In this document: positions 7,932 through 16,619 of the stretch, piece by piece
Numbering within the stretch: the stretch's first letter is position 1
Layout of the letters: every line of letters starts with the position of its first letter
Origin: Thalassobacillus devorans
GTDB lineage: Bacteria > Bacillota > Bacilli > Bacillales > Halobacillaceae
Assembly (NCBI RefSeq): GCF_900176565.1
Contig: NZ_FXEH01000005.1
Span: forward strand, 645,384 to 709,383
Direction of reading: 5' to 3'
DNA: 64,000 bases
Notes under the pieces: generated by a model
What the model saw: the letters and a program-made list of their open reading frames with translations, nothing else
Database searches by the model: none
What the model was told of the DNA's origin: nothing
Position numbers and translations under genes: made by a program

Positions 7932-9113
7932 TTAATTTTTCTTTAATAACTTTCCAAGTATCCGCAGTGGAGCAGTTACTCGCCAGGACGTGCTTTGTTC
8001 CATAGTTCGCATCCTTTTTTCCAACTGTTCGTTTTTTTGTTTTAGCCTATCGATTTCTACATCTGAGTTAGCATGCTGCGTGTCAGGTCCTGAAATAACT
8101 TCGTTCAGTTCGTTATCTCGAATAAAAGTATAGTATTCTACATTCAGTAATGCAGAGTGAGCTACCAACGGTGTTGTATTAGGGGCCCCGTTGGATTCAA
8201 ATAGATACAAGTCACCGCTTTTATCAATGGCAACATCAAAGCCAATTGACATCGTCGGGGTCTTTTTGAGCTGTTCAATTTTGTAAGGAAGGGTCTCCCC
8301 TAACTCAGTCAGGTTATCCTCGATCTCTTTCCATTTGTCGTCAAAATTAGCTTTCAGGAAAGGCTTCGTATCACTGATTCCGCCGCCTTGATTGACGTTG
8401 GACATAACCTTCTGGCCAATGCCGATCCTTATATATTTTTTTGCGACCTGCCATTTTCCATTACGATTTTTTTGGACATGGATTCTGCAGTCAAATGGAT
8501 CACCAGCTTTGGACCGGGAGGTAATGTATTTTTGCAGGATATAATTTTTCCCTGAAATATTCGTTTGAAAATGCTTTTCCAGTTCGTCACGGGTCAGCCG
8601 CTGCTCTTCTTTTTGATAGCCAAGGAGATATTCATCCCCATTCTGCTTCAACTTATATATCCCTTTTCCCTGCTGGCCATAGACAGGCTTCATCACAATG
8701 GTGGAATATTTCTCTAAGAAAGCTTCGACATCCTCAAATGTCTTTGCTTTGGCTGTTGGGATAACTAAATGCGAAAATTCTCCGTCTTTAGCAAGCTCTC
8801 TTTGTAACTTTGCCTTATTTAGGGCGTTCTTTTTATCAAATGTAAGGCGGACATTCTTTCTTAAATACTCCATCAATTCTCTGGTTTCTTTCATAAAACA
8901 ATAGGCAGAGATATCAATTAAAGCAGGGAGATCTTTTGTAACCTCCACCCATTTATTATTTATATACATCCTGCCCCTTACGGTATTATTCGCCATATCA
9001 ATATCCTTCGGCCTCATATAAATAAGTTCAAAGCCGTAATAATGGCACATCACAGCCGTTATTTTGGCTATGAAGGGAGGGTTTTCTGCACGTCTCATAT
9101 AACCAACTAACAT
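7932..9113 (-). CDS. YheC/YheD-type ATP-grasp protein with coiled-coil tail, 393 aa
   Basis: ATP-grasp ligase fold of the YheC/D family: MKPVYGQQGKGIYKL for ATP binding, then DPFDCRIHVQKN, NVNQGGGIS and the metal-binding FESNGAPN. Such enzymes join a carboxylate to an amine through an acyl-phosphate; substrates of this family are not well established. B. subtilis members are spore-coat associated. A short coiled coil leads to a C-terminal SWRVTAPLR motif (about residues 376-384) with a basic end, which is shared with four proteins at 20-27 kb. It stands alone, convergent with the LCP gene. AGAGGTAG precedes ATG 9113. Confidence 0.8.
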   Translation of the reverse strand: MLVGYMRRAENPPFIAKITAVMCHYYGFELIYMRPKDIDMANNTVRGRMYINNKWVEVTKDLPALIDISAYCFMKETRELMEYLRKNVRLTFDKKNALNKAKLQRELAKDGEFSHLVIPTAKAKTFEDVEAFLEKYSTIVMKPVYGQQGKGIYKLKQNGDEYLLGYQKEEQRLTRDELEKHFQTNISGKNYILQKYITSRSKAGDPFDCRIHVQKNRNGKWQVAKKYIRIGIGQKVMSNVNQGGGISDTKPFLKANFDDKWKEIEDNLTELGETLPYKIEQLKKTPTMSIGFDVAIDKSGDLYLFESNGAPNTTPLVAHSALLNVEYYTFIRDNELNEVISGPDTQHANSDVEIDRLKQKNEQLEKRMRTMEQSTSWRVTAPLRILGKLLKKN

Positions 9114-9239
9114 AATTACTACCTCTTTTTCTGAATGTATTCTCGTGTATTGGCTTTATTATACCACCGGTTGGCAGCTTAATAACTTCTGTTAAGGAAT
9201 TGTTCCATGATTTTAATATTCCATTCTATGTATTTTTAA

Positions 9240-9286
9240 AAGAACCCTGCCTATGGAGCGTTGTTCCTCGATAGTGCAGGGTTCTT
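9240..9286 (-). terminator. Terminator after pseudo-glucosaminidase gene 1
   Basis: AAGAACCCTGC paired with GCAGGGTTCTT across a 25-nt loop, followed on the minus strand by TTAAAAATAC. Confidence 0.7.
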
Positions 9287-9294
9287 CTTTTTAA

Positions 9295-10572
9295 TTACCC
9301 ACGGATATATTTTTCAGCCGGACGATCTTTGAATACCGGTATTTCTAAATATAACGTATAGGAATTCAGTGTCTGATATATTTCATACAGGACTTCTAGT
9401 TGATTGGTAAGCCAATTGATATCCTTTTTTGGTGTATCTGGATCTTGCTTGTGAAGGTTAGTCGGATCGAAATATATTTTATATAACGTATTATTAGAAG
9501 TGCCATACTCCTCCTGCAGGAGCTTCGCATCATTGATTATAACTGCTTCCAAATCGCTGTCCGGGGTGATATTGCAGTTTTTCACCACATGGGAAACAAG
9601 GAACACTTCATTGATATTCCACGCTTTTGCAATTTCAATAAATAGATGCCCTTTCCCTTCCAGCAACCCTTTTCCATCAAGTAGGTTATTCAGTTCAGAA
9701 ACAGTTGTAACATTTGTACGGAATAAATCGATAAAAAGAAATTTCATCTTTTCATCATTTATAAAGTTATTCGGGTTAAGCATAATTGGATGATTATCCA
9801 TACCCACTTCGCTAATCGACTGTTTCTTGAGTACTTCCTCAAAGGTGATGTCGTACCTGCTATAAGTTACTTTTTCTTTAATTCTTTGTGCATTATTTAA
9901 CTTCTCCATTGTAATGTCATCAGCAATACCACTTACAGGCAGGCCATAATCCGCTTGGAATTTCTTTACCATTCGCTCTGTTTTTTTACCGAATTTAGGT
10001 GTTAATTGTATCCGTCCATAGCCTAGAGAATTCAACTTACTCTTCAATGTAATGACTTCCTGATGCTCTTCACCAGTCTGGTAAGGGCTTGAAAGAATAT
10101 CATTCATTTTAGAGAAAGTCACAAAATCCAGAGATCCTGTTACTTTTAATTGGTAATGTTTTTGAAAATCCATTAAGCACCTTTTTAGTTGGGCTTTATT
10201 TCCAATCTCACCGAAGCCGAGTCTCTCCAATGTAGACTGGAATCTACGTATCCTTTTATATTTGCTGTCCGGACGGAAAGCTATCGCAAAAGCTTCTTTT
10301 ATTTTTCTGTTTGTACGGTAATCAACCATCCCCGTAGCTGCTAACTCATGATCTTCTTGAAACTTCATGACTTGATCTTTAAAATACGCACCGAACTTAG
10401 TAGTAATCTTACTTTGACCATAGCCAAGCCAATTCAGTTTCATTTTGGCTTCTACCAGGTCTGTATGAACCATTCCTTCTTTAAGCAGGTAGGAAGATTC
10501 AGGCTCAATTGTGACTTCACCAGCTGTATATCTGACAGGATTTTCAAACAAATCCCTGCTTTCCATTGCCAT
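9295..10572 (-). CDS. Signal-less PG-binding-repeat protein with degenerate glucosaminidase domain, 425 aa
   Basis: Residues of about 30-245 hold three peptidoglycan-binding-like repeats (LNWLGYGQSKITTKFG, FQADYGLPVSGIAD). The second half aligns by eye with the glucosaminidase domain of the large autolysin at 12230-16444: SELNNLLDGKGLLEGKG, INEVFLVSH and NNTLYKIYFDP all correspond. Where the autolysin has HALLETGHGTS with the catalytic Glu, this protein has HVVKNCNIT and the following loop is missing. No signal peptide or membrane helix is visible. A GTG lies 9 bp upstream, but AGAGG 8 bp before ATG 10572 fixes the start. It is probably not an active hydrolase. A cytoplasmic binding or scaffold role is a guess. 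Confidence 0.78.
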   Translation of the reverse strand: MAMESRDLFENPVRYTAGEVTIEPESSYLLKEGMVHTDLVEAKMKLNWLGYGQSKITTKFGAYFKDQVMKFQEDHELAATGMVDYRTNRKIKEAFAIAFRPDSKYKRIRRFQSTLERLGFGEIGNKAQLKRCLMDFQKHYQLKVTGSLDFVTFSKMNDILSSPYQTGEEHQEVITLKSKLNSLGYGRIQLTPKFGKKTERMVKKFQADYGLPVSGIADDITMEKLNNAQRIKEKVTYSRYDITFEEVLKKQSISEVGMDNHPIMLNPNNFINDEKMKFLFIDLFRTNVTTVSELNNLLDGKGLLEGKGHLFIEIAKAWNINEVFLVSHVVKNCNITPDSDLEAVIINDAKLLQEEYGTSNNTLYKIYFDPTNLHKQDPDTPKKDINWLTNQLEVLYEIYQTLNSYTLYLEIPVFKDRPAEKYIRG

Positions 10573-10726
10573 GTTACACACCTCTTCCGCTCATTTTTCA
10601 TCTATCCATATCATTCGACATTATTCGCTCTTTTACGTCGTTCAGTGTAAAAGGATTTGATAGATGAATCAATAGGATTAGGCTATTTACCATCACTTAC
10701 ATAGATAAGGAATACTCTCCCAATTA

Positions 10727-10770
10727 AAAAGGCCATCCAAACTACTGACTTGTAGTTCGGATGGCCTTTT
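10727..10770 (-). terminator. Terminator after pseudo-glucosaminidase gene 2
   Basis: AAAAGGCCATCC pairs with GGATGGCCTTTT (10759-10770), with a further AACTAC/GTAGTT pairing inside. A T-run follows on the minus strand. It sits 2 bp after the stop codon. Confidence 0.85.
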
Positions 10771-10772
10771 AG

Positions 10773-12050
10773 TTATCCTCGTATATATTTTTTAACGGGA
10801 CGATCCTTATAAACGGGGATTTCCAGGTACAAGGTATAAGAATCCAGTGCTTGATAAAGTTGATATAAATTTTCCATTTGCTTCGTTACCCATTCCACAT
10901 CTCTATCGTTCTGGGCGTTTCCTTCCTGAATTTCCTCTGGGTTGCAATACATTTTATAGAGCGTATTTTGGTTGGAATCATAGTGGCTCTTTACCTTTCC
11001 CGCCCAATCCGAAAGATCATCGCCCTCCACTAAATACGCTTCAGCGTGAATAGGGTAAAGGGCATGAGTAAGAAGAAATAATTCATTGATATTCCATCGA
11101 ACAGCTGCTTCCATGATCGCCTGCCCTTTTTCTTTCAAACGATCGTCCGATTCCAGCACCTTGTTAAGAGTTGAAATAGAACCTACAACATTGGCACGGA
11201 ATAAGTCTACAAAATAAAACTTCTTCTTGTTGTCATTGATAAAGTTATTTGGATCCAGTCGGCTCATCACATCATCTTGCATTGTTTCCTGCTTCTGTTT
11301 TACCGCATCCTTTAAGGAAACGTCATAATTGCTATAAGTTACCCGCTCTTTCACCTGCTGTGCCATCTTCAATTTGCTTAAAGTGATTTCATCGGCAATT
11401 CCACTGACAGGCAGCCCATAATCCTGCTGAAATTTCTTCAGCTTCTTCTCCATGAGTGAACCGAACTTGCTGGTCACTTTCAACCGTCCATATCCTAAGG
11501 CATTCAACTTCTGCTTCAGCTTCATGATCTCCTCGCTTTTTTCTCCCAGTTGGTATGGGCTTAACAGCAGAGCCTTTATTTTGGAGAAGGTTTCAGGATT
11601 GATATTTCCTGTAGGTTCCAAGTGATAATAGTTTTGAAAATTTCTGATAGAAGACTCCATTCGTTGCTTATCGGGGGAAGATGTTTCCAGTGCTTCACCA
11701 AATCCCAATCTTTCCAGCGTACTGGCAAGCATTTGTAATCGACCTTCTTCGTTGTCCAGACTATCCAGTTGCAGCAGGACACTATCTATCTTTTCTTTCG
11801 TCTCTCCATCGATCTTCCCGGTTATCGGTAACTGGTAATCCGATTGGAACTTCATCACTTGCTCTTTGAAATAGGGGCCGAATTTCGGCGTGATTTTACT
11901 CTTGCCGTAACCGAGCCAATTCAATTTCAATTTGAATTCCTTGATGTCATCATGGTGCATGCCTTCGGTCAGCGTATGTAAAGCACCAGTCCTTAACTCA
12001 TTATTTTCTCCAGTTTCCGAAAGCTCTTCTGTTAGTACATCCCTTGCCAT
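10773..12050 (-). CDS. Second signal-less PG-binding-repeat protein with degenerate glucosaminidase domain, 425 aa
   Basis: Close paralogue of the 9295-10572 product and exactly the same length. It carries three PG-binding-like repeats (LNWLGYGKSKITPKFG, LERLGFGEALE, FQQDYGLPVSGIAD), then a glucosaminidase-like region with STLNKVLES, INELFLLTHALYP and NQNTLYKMYCNP. The active-site Glu of the autolysin (HALLETGHG) is replaced by HALYPIHAEAYL. Both paralogues end alike, in SYTLYLEIPV then KKYIRG or EKYIRG. No signal peptide. A GTG at 12062 is possible; ATG 12050 is preferred because it matches the sister protein's start and length. Likely a binding protein, not an enzyme; role unknown. Confidence 0.76.
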   Translation of the reverse strand: MARDVLTEELSETGENNELRTGALHTLTEGMHHDDIKEFKLKLNWLGYGKSKITPKFGPYFKEQVMKFQSDYQLPITGKIDGETKEKIDSVLLQLDSLDNEEGRLQMLASTLERLGFGEALETSSPDKQRMESSIRNFQNYYHLEPTGNINPETFSKIKALLLSPYQLGEKSEEIMKLKQKLNALGYGRLKVTSKFGSLMEKKLKKFQQDYGLPVSGIADEITLSKLKMAQQVKERVTYSNYDVSLKDAVKQKQETMQDDVMSRLDPNNFINDNKKKFYFVDLFRANVVGSISTLNKVLESDDRLKEKGQAIMEAAVRWNINELFLLTHALYPIHAEAYLVEGDDLSDWAGKVKSHYDSNQNTLYKMYCNPEEIQEGNAQNDRDVEWVTKQMENLYQLYQALDSYTLYLEIPVYKDRPVKKYIRG

Positions 12051-12189
12051 TTTCCATTTCACATCCTCTGCTAGATTTGTCTACCCCATTAGTGAATTCC
12101 ATTTCGAGTATAAAAGAACAATAGTTGGCATTCAATGCAACTTTTACCATTTAACAGTAATTAAGAAGATTGATAACTAGGAACCATGT

Positions 12190-12222
12190 AAAAAGTCCAG
12201 CCTCCCTCTAGAGAGACTGGAC
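12190..12222 (-). terminator. Terminator after glucosaminidase gene
   Basis: GTCCAG (12195-12200) pairs with CTGGAC (12217-12222), with a CTCTAGAG helix inside. Five T follow on the minus strand. Confidence 0.75.
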
Positions 12223-12229
12223 GTTTGTT

Positions 12230-15200
12230 TTACCTGTACTGTGAAATATTGAATTTAAATAATGGATCATCCAATAGCTCATACATATTCTTGATATTTG
12301 TCACCTGCTTAGTTGCCCAGGCAATATCAGTAGCATATTGAGGGTATCCTGGATTGACAGGATTCCAACGCATTTTGTAGAGCGTATTCTGGTTGTATCT
12401 GTTATGCACATATCGCTCACCGATGAATTTTGCACCGCCGATAATTGCCTCTTCAGGAGAGAACCAGCCTTCCTGATAAGCTTTGACTGCTCCTGCTCGG
12501 TGGGCATCTCCATCGATGGCACCGATACCGAACATGTTGAATACGGTTTGAATGTCCGTCAGGTTATCACGGTTGTTACTCGTGACCAATATCTCTTTTC
12601 CATTACTATCCTTCCCTACTTCTATACCGGTAGCGAGACTGGAAGTTCCATGTCCCGTTTCCAGCAAGGCGTGGGAAATCAGATAAATCTCATTGACACG
12701 GTGTTCTGCTGCTGCATCAATGAATGCCTGTGCTTTCCCTTCCAACACGCCTTTGCCATCCAGTACGTTATTTAACTCCTCCGCACCGACGTCAACGCTG
12801 GAAGAAAGCTCCAGGTGTTGGAAAATGTCATTGTTATCTGGATTCAAGTACTTTTCTACATCTTCCTCTGTCGGATTCCTCCATGTCTTATAACTGATTT
12901 CATACCAGTTTCCTTCCTGACCATAGATGGTCACCCGTGATCCGGATGAAAGCTGACCAAAGACATGATAACCTGTGCCAGCACCAGAGCGTACATTCAC
13001 TTTTGCAGTAGTTTCACCGGTAATCACATCCGGATCTACCAGAGAGGAGTGCGCATATAATGTTTGATCATTATAAGTAAACTTATACCATGTGGTGCTG
13101 CCATCATAAAGTGCTCCCTCGACAGTGCCCTGGATATTGATTGCTGTTCCTCTTCGGAGTGTCGCATAGACATTATTACCAAACTCTGGAGCGGTCCGCA
13201 CATTTACACTATCTCCTGAAATGGCACCGGATTGGGTGATATCCAAATAGCTTCCATGTACAAATGCAGGGTCATTGCGATATTTATCGGTCTGCTGCAA
13301 TTGGCTCATTTGGATATCAAGTGCTTCATCCAAGGAATAATTAGACTCTGTATACTCGTATACCTCCCGGGAAGCAGCTGCTGCTTTCTCCAATTCAATC
13401 ATCGTCTTCTCATCTGCGATGCCGCTGACAGGCAGGCCATAATCAGCCTGGAATGCTTTTAAGTGCTCTTCAGTTGTTTCGTCGAAAGCAGTATCGACTT
13501 CCTGCTGGCCGTAGCCTAACTTGTTTAGCGCATCTTTGATTTTCTTGACATCTTCATGGCTGTTCCCAACCTGAAGTGGAAGAGATAGAATTTCTTCTAT
13601 CTTGTTCCATGTCGGTTCATCCGCAATTCCATGGGTATTCAAGCCATAGTAGGATTGAAAGTCTGTGACTTTCTGTTTCATATAAGAACCATATAACGTA
13701 GTCGTTTTAATGGTGCCGAAGCCTAGACGGTTGAGCTTTTCCTTCAGTTCAGGCGTGTCTTCGTGACGCTGTCCTTCCTGGAAAGGACTGGACAGCACTT
13801 CGTCCATTTTCGCCCACGTTGGTCCATCGACAATTCCATTCACTACCAATCCATAATACTGCTGAAATGTCTCTACTTGTTCTTTAGTATAAGATCCGAA
13901 GTAAGTAGTTACCGTAATGTTGCCGAATTCCAGCTCGTTAAGGTTTTTTTTCAGCTGAATCGTATCTTCATGGCTCTCTCCTTCCTGAAAAGGACTGGAC
14001 AATACTTCATCCATTTTCGCCCACGTACGCTCATCAGCGATTCCAGTGGTTCTCAACCCGTAGTACGCCTGGAATTCTTCCACTTTCTGTTTAGTAAGAG
14101 AATCATAGAGATCGGACGCTGGGAGTTCACCGAAGCCCAAATGATTCAAGTTCTCATGAAGTTTAATCGTATCTTCGTGGCGTGCACCTTCCTGGAAAGG
14201 AGTTGAAGCCACTTCCTCGATCTTATTCAACGTTGCGACATCAGCCTTCCCGGTAGCCTCTAATCCATAGTATTCCTGGAACTGGCTCACCCGCTCGGCA
14301 GTAAAGCTTCCATAATAATCAGTAGTTCTAATTCCTCCAAAACCAGTGTTGTTCAGGAGTTTTTTCATTTCACTGATGTTCTCATGGGAACCGCCTTCCT
14401 GGAATGTCGCTGAGAACAATTCATCAAGCGTTGCTCTTGTTTTGTAATCAGCTATCCCGCTAACCGGTAACCCTTGATCTTCCTGGAAGTCTTCTACTTT
14501 CTTCCCTGTATAGGATCCGAAATAGTTTGTGACGGTAATATTGCCATAATTAAGCCAGTTTAACTTATGTTTGAATGGTATGATGGCGTCATCTTTTCCA
14601 CCTGGCTGGAAAGGACTGGCTAAGATTTCGTCAATCTTATCAAATACAGCTTCATCTACAACTCCATCCACTTCTAACCCGTAGTAGTCCTGGAATTGTT
14701 TGACCTTCTTCTCGGTGTAATTCCCAAACAATTCAGTCACCGTAATTTGTCCGAATCCAATCCGGTTCAGATTACGCTTCAGCTCAATCATAGCCGGATG
14801 GCGATCTCCCTGCTGGAATCCTTCTGACATGATGCTGTTAAGCTTCGCAAGCGTCACCTCGTCGATCATTCCATTGACAGCTAAATCATGATTCTCCTGG
14901 AACTTTCTGACTTGCTTCGCTGTATAAGCACCATACAAGGTAGTTACCGTAATAGGGCCATAGCCTAAGCGGTTCATATCCTGTTTCAAATCGATCATAT
15001 CTTCATGGTGGTTGCCTTCCTGATAAGGTGTGGCAAGAACTTCGTCGATCTTAGCCCAAGTGACTTCATCTCCAATACCAGTGTCTCTTAAATCATAATA
15101 CTCCTGGAACTGCTTCAGCTTTTTCTCTGTATAGGAACCAAATAATCTGGTCACCGTAATGTCCCCGAACCCTAATCGATTCAGGTCACGTTTCAAGGCA

Positions 15201-16444
15201 ACCGTATCATCATGGCGTTCCCCTTTCTGGAAAGGGCTGTTGTAGATCTCATCCAGTTTATTAAGAGTCGTCACGTTGGCTTTACCTGTTGTATTAAGAT
15301 TATAATATTCCTGAAATTGTGAGACCCGTTTAGCTGTGAAGCTGCCATAATAATCAGAGACGATGATACCCCCGAAACCGATATGGTTCAGTTTTTCCTT
15401 CATCTCAGAAATAGTGCTATGCTTGTGACCCTGCTCGTATCCGACTTCGTAAATCTGTTTGATTCTTGTTCTCGTCAGATCATCCGCGATACCATTCGGC
15501 TCCATTCCGTAAAAATCCTGGAACTGCTTCACTCGTTTTTCTGTAAAGCCGCCATAATAATCACTGACAATGATGCCGCCGAAGCCTATGGCATTCAGCC
15601 TTTCTTTCATCGTACCGGTCTCCGCATGTCTTTCACCAACCTGGAAAGGGCTGTTATAGACTTCATCCAGCTTATCCAGGGTTATCTGATCTGCTACACC
15701 TGTAACCGGAAGTCCGTAGTTCGCCTGGAAATCTTCGACACGCTTAGCCGTGTAAGAACCATAGTAGTTCGTCACGCGGATTCCGCTAAAACCAATTGCG
15801 TTAAGCTTTTCCTTCATTTCAGCAATGTCTTCATGTCTGTCGCCTTCCTGGAAAGAGTTACTGCTTTGGACAGAAAAAGAACTGATTCCCATTTCTTCCG
15901 AAGCCTCTTCTTCCTCTGCTTCTGTCTCGGAATTTTCCTGTTGTTCTTCTTCAGCATCCTGATCGGTTTCCTCTTCTAGATCAGTCTCAGTGTCCTCAGA
16001 AGAGTCTTTAGCTTCATTTTCGTCTGTGGATTCATCAGTTTCAGAATCAGGCGCCGATGTTTCCTCTTCCTTGGCGTCTGCTTCATCTTCGGTAGTTTCT
16101 GTATCTGTTTCTTTTGTAGCTGCGTCATCTGTTGCTTCTTCGTCTTCTTCACTAGTCTTCTCTGAAGTTGCGTCATCTTCTGCTAGATTTGTTTCCTCTT
16201 CTGTACCTTCTGTCTCTCCTTCAGTATCTTCTGTTGAATCCTCACCTTCTTCCGCATTCTCAGCATCTGAATCCTGCTCTTGATCAATAGATTCTGTTTC
16301 ATATGTATCCTGATTGTTTACATCTTCCTCTGATTCTTTTTGATCATTCGCTGGATTTGTTGCTGCCTCTGCTGTGTGTTGACTAAAGTTGATAACAGAA
16401 AATAGTAGGGCGATTGATAGAATGATAGAATTTCTCAGTATCAC
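12230..16444 (-). CDS. Secreted autolysin: 12 PG-binding repeats, SH3 domains, glucosaminidase, 1404 aa
   Basis: Start is GTG 16444 with GGGAGGTGA 7 bp upstream; the longer frame adds 20 residues with no ribosome site. Order: signal peptide (1-28), acidic low-complexity stretch rich in Glu, Asp, Thr and Ser (about 29-185), twelve repeats of about 72 residues (type LNAIGFSGIRVTNYYGSYT, FQANYGLPVTGVAD), two bacterial SH3 domains (SVNVRTAPEFG, KVNVRSGAGTG; about 1070-1195), and a C-terminal beta-N-acetylglucosaminidase with catalytic HALLETGHGTS. The family cleaves GlcNAc-MurNAc bonds during growth or cell separation. Domain content is clear. The acidic stretch fits a surface protein of a salt-tolerant species. 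Confidence 0.92.
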   Translation of the reverse strand: MILRNSIILSIALLFSVINFSQHTAEAATNPANDQKESEEDVNNQDTYETESIDQEQDSDAENAEEGEDSTEDTEGETEGTEEETNLAEDDATSEKTSEEDEEATDDAATKETDTETTEDEADAKEEETSAPDSETDESTDENEAKDSSEDTETDLEEETDQDAEEEQQENSETEAEEEEASEEMGISSFSVQSSNSFQEGDRHEDIAEMKEKLNAIGFSGIRVTNYYGSYTAKRVEDFQANYGLPVTGVADQITLDKLDEVYNSPFQVGERHAETGTMKERLNAIGFGGIIVSDYYGGFTEKRVKQFQDFYGMEPNGIADDLTRTRIKQIYEVGYEQGHKHSTISEMKEKLNHIGFGGIIVSDYYGSFTAKRVSQFQEYYNLNTTGKANVTTLNKLDEIYNSPFQKGERHDDTVALKRDLNRLGFGDITVTRLFGSYTEKKLKQFQEYYDLRDTGIGDEVTWAKIDEVLATPYQEGNHHEDMIDLKQDMNRLGYGPITVTTLYGAYTAKQVRKFQENHDLAVNGMIDEVTLAKLNSIMSEGFQQGDRHPAMIELKRNLNRIGFGQITVTELFGNYTEKKVKQFQDYYGLEVDGVVDEAVFDKIDEILASPFQPGGKDDAIIPFKHKLNWLNYGNITVTNYFGSYTGKKVEDFQEDQGLPVSGIADYKTRATLDELFSATFQEGGSHENISEMKKLLNNTGFGGIRTTDYYGSFTAERVSQFQEYYGLEATGKADVATLNKIEEVASTPFQEGARHEDTIKLHENLNHLGFGELPASDLYDSLTKQKVEEFQAYYGLRTTGIADERTWAKMDEVLSSPFQEGESHEDTIQLKKNLNELEFGNITVTTYFGSYTKEQVETFQQYYGLVVNGIVDGPTWAKMDEVLSSPFQEGQRHEDTPELKEKLNRLGFGTIKTTTLYGSYMKQKVTDFQSYYGLNTHGIADEPTWNKIEEILSLPLQVGNSHEDVKKIKDALNKLGYGQQEVDTAFDETTEEHLKAFQADYGLPVSGIADEKTMIELEKAAAASREVYEYTESNYSLDEALDIQMSQLQQTDKYRNDPAFVHGSYLDITQSGAISGDSVNVRTAPEFGNNVYATLRRGTAINIQGTVEGALYDGSTTWYKFTYNDQTLYAHSSLVDPDVITGETTAKVNVRSGAGTGYHVFGQLSSGSRVTIYGQEGNWYEISYKTWRNPTEEDVEKYLNPDNNDIFQHLELSSSVDVGAEELNNVLDGKGVLEGKAQAFIDAAAEHRVNEIYLISHALLETGHGTSSLATGIEVGKDSNGKEILVTSNNRDNLTDIQTVFNMFGIGAIDGDAHRAGAVKAYQEGWFSPEEAIIGGAKFIGERYVHNRYNQNTLYKMRWNPVNPGYPQYATDIAWATKQVTNIKNMYELLDDPLFKFNISQYR

Positions 16445-16483
16445 TTTAGTTTCACCTCCCTGCAATAATTTACATACTAGTCC

Positions 16484-16512
16484 ATTATTAGCCAAAATAC
16501 CCAAATTTTCAA
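16484..16512 (-). promoter_or_regulatory. Sigma-A promoter of the glucosaminidase gene
   Basis: On the minus strand: TTGAAA (16507-16512), 17-bp spacer, AATAAT (16484-16489), each five of six consensus bases, 40 bp upstream of the GTG start. Confidence 0.6.
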
Positions 16513-16557
16513 CATGATTTTAGTAGGATGCAAAGATTATGTTGATAACAAGGTTTA

Positions 16558-16566
16558 TTTGTCGAA
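16558..16566 (+). promoter_or_regulatory. Perfect Spo0A-box match upstream of the glucosaminidase gene
   Basis: TTTGTCGAA, nine of nine to the Spo0A box. It lies about 45 bp upstream of the proposed -35 and 2 bp from the hairpin that ends the amidase gene. Control of the autolysin by Spo0A is inferred. Confidence 0.4.
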
Positions 16567-16567
16567 T

Positions 16568-16602
16568 AAAAAAAGAGACGGGACTTTTGGCCCTCGTCTC
16601 TT
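16568..16602 (-). terminator. Terminator after amidase gene
   Basis: AAGAGACG (from 16573) pairs with CGTCTCTT (ending 16602), followed by TTTTTTTATT on the minus strand. Confidence 0.8.
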
Positions 16603-16619
16603 CATGGTAGATTCGCTGG

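Noticed and set aside
15990-16283. Open frame on the plus strand encoding a serine/valine-rich protein
   Set aside because: It is the antisense of the Glu/Asp/Thr-rich acidic region of the autolysin; the composition is a by-product of GAA/GAT codons and there is no ribosome site.
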